In this document: positions 30,461 to 36,574 of the stretch, piece by piece
Position numbering within the stretch: the first letter of the stretch is position 1
Layout: the number at the start of each line of letters is the position of its first letter
Assembly (NCBI GenBank): GCA_051453625.1
Contig: JBOZIK010000001.1
Location: 132,859,401-132,895,974, forward strand
From: Welwitschia mirabilis
Lineage: Eukaryota; Gnetophyta; Gnetopsida; Welwitschiales
DNA: 36,574 nt
Direction: 5' to 3'
The notes under the pieces: generated by a model
The model's input: the letters and a program-made list of their open reading frames with translations, nothing else
What the model was told of the DNA's origin: nothing
The model's database searches: none
Position numbers and translations under genes: made by a program

Positions 30461-30959
30461 TCTCGTAAATTTGTTTAGTTATTCTTGCATTGCCAAGATC
30501 CATTCTTCATGTCTTTCTGGTTCATCAAAATCCTTTGGCTCCATCCAACATACATACAACATATAACTACAAAACATTTTAAGAAATCATCTCATATGCA
30601 CATGTGACTTAACATCTCCAATGATCGTGTCAAAGGGATGGTTTTTGAGCTCTTGAACTTAAGCATCATATGTCATTGATTTCTGACTAGATCAACCACC
30701 TCTTCTTCAGTATACTTTCTCATACGAGAAATTCTTAAATGTTGCTCTTTCATCATCATATGCACTAGAATGACTAATGAAAGCATCATCAATTCTTACA
30801 TTCATAGATTCTTCTATGAAGAGAGTTCATTTCTTAAAGACTCTATGTGCTCTACTCTTAGAAGAATATCCAAGGGAAATAGCATTATCAACTTTAGAAT
30901 CAAACTCTCCTATTCTTTCTCTAACTTTTAACATTGAGCACTTACTTCCAAAAGCTTTA

Positions 30960-31670
30960 AAATATGAAACATTTGGTTTCCTACTTGTCTAAATCTCATA
31001 GAAGTTTTATTCGTACTTGTTCTCAAGTAAACTCGATTAACCATATGACAAACTGTATTTACTGCTTCAGCCCAAAACGTTTAGGGTACCTCTATAATTC
31101 AACATTGTTCTTGCCATTTCTTGAAGTACTCTACTCTTTCTCTCAACAACTCCATTCTATTGAGGTTTTAGAACTGAACATCCATGCTCACTTCCATAGT
31201 TCATACAATATTTTTCTAAAGATCTCTTTTCAAATTCTCCACCATGGTCACTTCTAATTTTCTTAATAATGTAACCTTTTTCATTTTGCGCTTGATTACA
31301 TATTTCAACAAACCATTCAAAAGCTTCAAATTTATTTCTCAGAAATGATACGAACATAAACCTAGAATAATCATCAACCATGACTAAAAAGTACTTACTA
31401 GACAAACTTGCAGTTTGAGAAGGACCTACCAGACCCATATGAACGAGGTCAAGAAGTATGGCAGTTGATATGACAATCTTACTTTTGTGTGATGATCTAA
31501 TTTGCTTGCCTCCTTAACATGCATCACGCATTCAATGTTGATCAAAATTTCTCTTTTAAATGCCTCTTCCTATCTCCTTTTTGACTGGAAATTTCAAATG
31601 ATCACATTTTACATAACCTAGTCTTTGGTGCCGTAGGTGTTCATCCTTCACCTGTGAGAGATAACAAGAA
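30960..31670 (-). pseudogene. Integrase of element 3
   Basis: 31438-31157 reads KYFLVMVDDYSRFMFVSFLR, KKIRSDHGGEFE and KYCMNYG, the catalytic core with the first two Asp residues (VDDYSR and SDHGGEFE) retained. Upstream, HLRHQRLGY at about 31640 belongs to the HHCC region. The core then breaks near 31160. Confidence 0.88.
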
Positions 31671-31689
31671 GAATTAGTGGATTAAGCTC

Positions 31690-32100
31690 ATAGAGTAATA
31701 TGACGCGACAAGTCGCCAAAAAAGGGTGACAATCTGAAAATGTCTTCAAGTCGGCCGACATTTTGAAAAAGTCGACAACATTTCTGACATTTCTGATGTT
31801 TTGCCAACATATTGCCGACTTTTTCAAAATATCTCACACAAGTACTATTAAAACAGTTTTCTGGCAAAAAAAACAACCATTTTCTATGCAATAGACCAAT
31901 GAACAGTGAGAAAAATTGAATTGAAAAATCCATTTTTGCTAGTACAGCATTGATTGATTGCACATCTCCTAAATTTAATAAGCTTTGCATTGTTTTGAGA
32001 AAAACAATTGCCGACATTTTGCTCCGACATATTGCCGACACAATGGCGACATGTCTCCCCGACATGAACTTTTGAGTCTACCAACATTTTAATTTGCCAA
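31690..32100. repeat. GCCGACAT-rich block inserted in element 3
   Basis: About 400 bases with at least eight GCCGACA, TGTCGCC or CCGACAT words at both ends and a plain AT-rich middle. GACAAGTCGCCA at the left (about 31707) and GACATGTCGCCATTG on the complementary strand at the right (about 32041-32055) are in inverted orientation. It interrupts the integrase-protease interval and looks like a foreign MITE-like insertion. The minus-strand open frame across it (32065-31688) is probably fortuitous. Confidence 0.5.
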
Positions 32101-32389
32101 CATTTTACTCATTGATTACGCTATGCAATACACATTTTCAGTCCTTTTTCCAACAAGCAAGAAAACCTTAAGTTTTTCCTCGCCTTACTTCATATTTGTT
32201 ATTGTCAAAGATAACCTTGTGCCCTCATCACAAATTTGACTACGACGAAGCAAGTTATGCTTTAACCCATTAACATATAACACTTCACTAATCTTAGAAA
32301 TGGTACCTCCTCCAATGGTTCCTATGCCCTATATTTTAACCATACCATTATTTCCAAAGATAACTTTTCCACCATCAAAATTGTTCAAG

Positions 32390-32470
32390 CACTAAAATCT
32401 TGATCTATCACTAGACATGTGACATGAACAACCACTAATTAAGCACCAAGATACATCATTATTAACTTCA
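32390..32470 (-). pseudogene. Protease of element 3
   Basis: The frame gives WCLISGCSCHMSSDRSRF, corresponding to WYLDSGCSRHMTGD in this copia lineage. The catalytic Asp is replaced by Ile (32438-32440), so the protease is dead. Confidence 0.78.
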
Positions 32471-33203
32471 AAAGTTGCTTATACCAAAAGACTTTTTAAG
32501 TTGTCAGCTTTTAACCACATAGTCTTTCTTGACATTTAGGTAGAAACAAGTTATAAGAATAAGCTTAGAAGACTTTTACTTGGAAAATATCTCTTCTTTC
32601 TATATAGATGATTGAACTTTGAATGACCATTTCTACAACAAAAGTGACAAGTGACATGTCTAGGGAGAAAAATGTCATACCTTCTAAATTTAACTTGCCT
32701 AAAGAGGTTGAAGAAATGTTGTCTTCATAGCCAATTGCCTTTGTATCAAAGGAATGTTGTCCTAATCCAAGTATCTTTCCTCATTTCCTTTATCCCTTAG
32801 TAAGTTTGGCTAAGGTTCAAAGGATTCATTTAACTTCTTGATCAAATTTAAATTTTCATCTTGAATCTCCTTATAGCTCTGATTCATATATTCCCTTTCC
32901 AAGTTCATACCCTTGAGAATCTTGTTTAGTTCATTAACATTTTTAGCAAGTCTTTCACATTCTTGGTAGAGCTCTTGACACGTCTCCTCAAATTACTCTT
33001 CTTCATCATCACTCATATCCAAGTCACCATGGTCAAACTCTAGCTATGATAAGAGTAGTGGGAGACACAAAAGCTCTAAGGGGTATTCTTCCTATAGATT
33101 ATGATTCAAGATCAGAACCATTNNNNNNNNNNNNNNNNNNNNNNNNNNNNNCGAAGGATAACATTTTCAAGTTATTTTGCTCATTCTGACATCTATTATT
33201 CGG

Positions 33204-34075
33204 ACATTCACTTGCCATATGCCCTAATCCTTTCCATACATAGCATTGGATTTCTTTTCTTTTCTCACATACTCTCTTTTGCTTGAAGGATCCTTTCTTA
33301 GTGTTTTGCTAGAGTTTCCCTCTCTTCTTCTTGACATGAATCTCTTGCATTTGTGAGCAAGAAGATCCATCTTATCATCATCTTGCTCTTCCTCTAACTA
33401 ATTGCTTTCATTTCATTCATTGGTAACTTTTAAGGCCAAACTCTTCGTCTTATCCTTGGAGAACTTCAACTCATCTGTCTGCATTCATCAATTTGCATTT
33501 TGTTGAGGTCCTTGCTTTCTTTTATTGTTGTTACTTTAGGCTGAAAACATTTGGGAAGAGATCTCAACGCTTTATTAACTCATGACTCTTCTCCACGATC
33601 TCCATAAAGTTGACAATGTCTATTAGTTTTGCAAAGAATTCCTAGAGGGTTTCTTCCTCGTACATCTTTATATCAACAAACTTCAAGATCAGCATCTTAA
33701 GCCTAGCTGTCTTCACAGTGCTTGTTCCTTCATGGTTAGTTTCAAGGATGCCGCAAGCTTCCTTTACTGCTTCCTTTACTAATATGCAATTCACTATTCC
33801 CTTAAACTCCTCCACATTCACAACACAAAAAATAGCATTCAACTCATGAAAGTTAAGATTAGCTAAATTCTTATCAACCTAATTCCATTTATCCATGGGT
33901 TTCAAGAACATAGTTGTCATTCATGTAGCATCAGTATTCCCCTGATTAGAATGTCTTCTATGTCTATATCGATGGATTGCAAAAAGATCCTCATTCCAAC
34001 CTTCCAATCTCCAGAGTTTATTCCATCAAACAATGAAGGTCTAGAATCAGAAAGACCTTTTGAAGGATTGCTCAT
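33204..34075 (-). pseudogene. gag of element 3
   Basis: Starts at ATG 34075 with MSNPSKGLSDSRPSLFDGIN then SGDWKVGMRIFLQSID, a typical copia gag opening. A later part (33842-33642) has KEAVKEACGILETNHEGTST and LKMLILKFVDIKMYEEETL. The zinc knuckle lies at 33204-33245 and reads CYVWKGLGHMASEC: the second Cys is Trp, so zinc binding is lost. Stops interrupt the frame, and a 29-N gap lies just downstream (33123-33151). Confidence 0.85.
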
Positions 34076-34131
34076 AAGTGGGGTTATGGAGTCAAAAGAT
34101 TGTCTAGAATTTTATTCTTAACTCAACAAAA

Positions 34132-34143
34132 CTCAGGTACCAA
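34132..34143 (-). other. Primer-binding site of element 3
   Basis: On the minus strand, TGGTACCTGAG follows the LTR end (CTACA TT). It resembles the initiator-Met PBS (TGGTATCAGAGC) with changes in the middle. Confidence 0.65.
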
Positions 34144-34144
34144 A

Positions 34145-35180
34145 TGTAGAATTGAAATAACCCTAGAGGGTTTTGTTAATTCACATCTTCTAAATTAAAC
34201 AGCTAAAATAAAATTACAGATTAATCTAAGTTTATAAAAAATATGAAAAATAAAATGCACTAAAGACAGGATTTACAGTGGTTCAGGATAACCCTACTCC
34301 ACAATAAGAAGATAGCTAAAGATCAAGGTTATTTTGAATCTCGGTTCAAGCAATTCTCTAATTAATTTTCAAGGTTAACCTATAACCTTTACAAGTAAAC
34401 TTTTTGGAGACTAAGTCTCAACCTCCCAACTTCTTTAATAGGGCAAGTGAAGGAATGAAGTGTTAATGCTCTGAGTCACTCAAGCAAAAACACTAAAGAT
34501 GGAGCCTTAGTGGTCTAAATAGGTACAAAATTAGGTACAATAGCTAGAGAGTGATAAGATGATTAAGATGAGCCCTAGAAACTTTGTGAGTAACCTTGTG
34601 TTGCGCAGATGTTGTTTCTTGTTTCGTCTTTTTTGATCAGTTGCCTTTAAATCCTTTCTAATAATCCTCAAGAGATAGTTGTTGACTAGCAGAAACTTGC
34701 ATGAGGGGAAATTAGCAATTATTGACCGTTAATGAAACCAAAACAATGGTTAAAAAATAAATTTAACAAGCTAATTCTCTACAAGTCCTGTCGACCCCAT
34801 GAGATATTCGGTTGACCTTATCAAAACCAATTTACTGAATACAGTCCAATTGCCCCAATGAAGGGTCTAGTCACAGCCATCTAAAGCAACCTCCCAGATA
34901 AGTTCTAAGTCTAGTTGACCGGACTAAGGGTCTTATTGCCCCAACCTCATGTAGCCCAAAGGGTACTTCAAGGTCTAGTCACCGCTCCAAGGAACTAGCT
35001 GTCCTAATGTCAAAACCTCATAAGATGCATTAATTGAGATCAGAATCTTTCCAAATCTTTGTCTATCTTTCGATTTTGTTATCGCCTCATACTTCATCCT
35101 AAAAGATTTGCAACACAAACTTTATTCTACAATCATCGTGTTTATTAGTTTGACATCAATTGGCAATACAGAATTTAACA
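34145..35180 (-). repeat. 5' LTR of element 3
   Basis: About 1,036 bases; plus-strand ends TGTAGAATTGAAATAACC and AGAATTTAACA. Homologous to the split 3' LTR. The inner part has repeated GTCTAGTCAC/GTCTAGTTGACC words (34860-35000). Confidence 0.85.
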
Positions 35181-35640
35181 AATAGAACATGAACAATTGA
35201 CATTTATTGATTCAACATTCCACCCGAATTGGAGAATATGCCTAAAAATTCCCAATGTTATCATGAATGATGGAGACTTCTTATTATGTCTACAAGAGGG
35301 TACTTAAATTGGGAAAAAATGAACTTGAAGAAGAATCCACAACCAAACTTTTACATACATAGACCAAACAAATTGATGTAATAGCATTTATTCTCTTAAT
35401 GTATGCTTGCAAGTCTTGTTCAGGCTTTGAAATGTTCCTAGCTTAGCTTTCAAAGTAACCTAGATTTCATGCCATCTTTTTCTCAAGTCACTCTAGATTT
35501 GATGCTATCTTTGTCTATCACACTTATCACAAATGTGTTGTTTGCTCACATTCCCTCCACCCTTAGTGTTTGTAATATATTCCAGTAATGCCAAGGACAA
35601 ATGTGTTGAGAAAAATCTTGGGTATCCAAAAGTTTGAATG
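35181..35640. other. Sequence between element 3 and the right-edge LTR
   Basis: No gene. A 33-base imperfect duplication (TAGATTTSATGCYATCTTT) lies at 35461-35515. Confidence 0.4.
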
Positions 35641-36574
35641 ATGAAAACCCAAATTTCCAAAGAAGCATGAAAATAACAACAAAATCTGGAAGTATTACAT
35701 GCTGGGATGTCCAAACTATTAGAATGAGACGTCCGGGACCCCTCACGGATTTTCTACAAAAGAACTTACAGGGTGGGACATCTAATCTATTAGAATGGGA
35801 CGTCTGGGACTCCTCGTGGATTTGATATAGAAACAGCTGCAACGTGGGACATCCTACATAGCACATCGGGACGTCCGAAGAAGAAAATTGGTCCCCTGTA
35901 CCTTATGAAAAGTGGGACATCCGACTCAGCACATTGGGACGTCCGGGTAAATCTTCGGCAAAGGCATGGGACGTCCAGATTTTCTATGGCAAAAAAATGG
36001 GACGTCCAACCTCATTTTGGGACGTTCGAGTAAATCAACCTTATAGATCCGTTTGGCTGTCCAACGCGTTTTTCCCATGAAGAAATGGATCTATGCCGGT
36101 CAACACTACATTTTTCAACGCAGTTATCCTTCCTAGGCAGACTACAACAGCTACTTTTCTTTGACTTGTTTAAATAGAACAAATCTCTATTCATTTGCAT
36201 ATGATGAAACAATTTTTGTAAGAACTATCTTCAAACAAGAAAAGAAGATCTCTGAGCCAAACTAAGCTCTCTCTCTGTTTTGCATATTTCATTGCTAATG
36301 TACTATGCATTGTAAAGGCACTTCACCATCAGAATTCATCTCTAAGAACTCTTGTGCAGAGTTGCTCACTGGGTTGGGTAGTGTTATATTGTCCTCCCTC
36401 TTGTACTGAGATACTGAAGACAGAGGTGACTTTTGTGGATCTATTTGGTTAATAGAACCAGAAGGCCGATAGCAGTTGCTGGCCCCCAAGAGTGAACTAG
36501 ATTGGGTTGCTGAACCACAATAAAAATCTAGTGTCCTCTTATCTTCTGCATTTTCAATTTATTTTTGTGTGCTC
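35641..36574 (+). mobile_element. LTR with GGGACGTCC arrays, cut by the window edge
   Basis: From 35700 to 36035 at least ten GGGACGTCC/GGGACATCC-like words occur, many in pairs. A TATA-like TTTAAATAGAAC lies at 36169-36180, then a pyrimidine-rich leader and, at the edge, AATTTATTTTTGTGTGCTC, a tail typical of plant copia LTRs. This order (palindrome-rich U3, TATA, R-U5) indicates a plus-strand LTR. Open frames here are fortuitous. Confidence 0.6.
36169..36180 (+). promoter_or_regulatory. Possible LTR core promoter (TATA-like)
   Basis: TTTAAATAGAAC follows the palindrome array by about 130 bases and precedes a pyrimidine-rich leader. It is a plausible LTR TATA box, with no further evidence. 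Confidence 0.4.

Larger units (their letters stand above)
20845..35180 (-). mobile_element. Copia element 3 (long LTRs, Sirevirus-like layout), host of nested element 2
   Basis: The 5' LTR (34145-35180, about 1 kb) and a 3' LTR split in two (20845-21548 and 26154-26398) flank an internal region of about 7.7 kb. On the minus strand the order is PBS, gag, protease, integrase, RT, RNase H, an extra reading-frame region, purine tract (AAAGGTGGAAAT), LTR. The extra region after RNase H, the long LTRs and the DSGCSxHM-type protease context are features I associate with the Sirevirus (Maximus/SIRE) lineage; this placement is inference. Frames are heavily broken. No clear target duplication: AGTAT lies on one side and AATAG on the other. 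Confidence 0.82.

Noticed and set aside
31688-32065. Minus-strand open frame of 125 codons
   Set aside because: It lies wholly in the GCCGACAT-rich repeat block and has no family resemblance.
35546-35866. Minus-strand open frame of 106 codons
   Set aside because: It is a by-product of the GGGACGTCC array in the LTR.

Overview
The window is plant nuclear DNA: intron-split host genes, many decayed Ty1/copia LTR retrotransposons, hAT-type DNA-transposon debris and a scrap of plastid DNA, in AT-rich sequence with assembly gaps (three runs of exactly 100 N at 4899-4998, 6059-6158 and 7985-8084; shorter runs at 21190-21199, 24826-24835 and 33123-33151). The high density of old, nested, frame-broken copia elements suggests a large, repeat-rich genome, possibly a gymnosperm; that taxonomic guess is weak. 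Nothing looks bacterial.

Host genes. On the minus strand, seven exons between 4385 and 1146 can be chained with GT-AG introns and matching phases into 325 open codons. They match the central part of VIRILIZER (VIR), the large scaffold of the plant m6A RNA-methyltransferase complex. On the plus strand, 8520-9177 is one exon of a hybrid sensor histidine kinase (end of the ATPase domain, linker, first two thirds of a receiver domain). Both genes are incomplete here. The space between them holds a deleted copia element and all three 100-N gaps, so their adjacency may be an assembly artefact.

Mobile DNA, left to right: (i) 4830-5215, an LTR piece rich in GACGTC palindromes; (ii) 5648-7984, copia element 1 (minus), with gag, protease and two LTRs but no visible integrase or reverse transcriptase; (iii) 9780-10091, an LTR-like remnant (family D) with a partner at 20610-20755; (iv) 11205-11357, the 3' end of plastid atpI; (v) 11649-16726, copia element A (minus), with both LTRs, a tRNA-iMet-type PBS and all domains, but broken frames; (vi) 16770-17003, a hAT-type MITE with an 8-bp target duplication; (vii) 18300-18764, a hAT transposase fossil next to a solo LTR of the element 1 family (18765-19059); (viii) 20845-35180, copia element 3 (minus), with LTRs of about 1 kb, an extra reading-frame region after RNase H, a second hAT MITE (28300-28766), and copia element 2 (21549-26153) nested in its 3' LTR; (ix) about 35600 to the right edge, another GACGTC-rich LTR on the plus strand.

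I found no wholly new system. The best leads are the hAT MITE pair with recognisable target duplications (one with a duplicated right end), the nested copia pair, the post-pol reading-frame region of element 3, the palindrome-array LTRs, and the phase-perfect VIR exon chain. All alignments were done by eye, so boundaries carry an uncertainty of a few bases.
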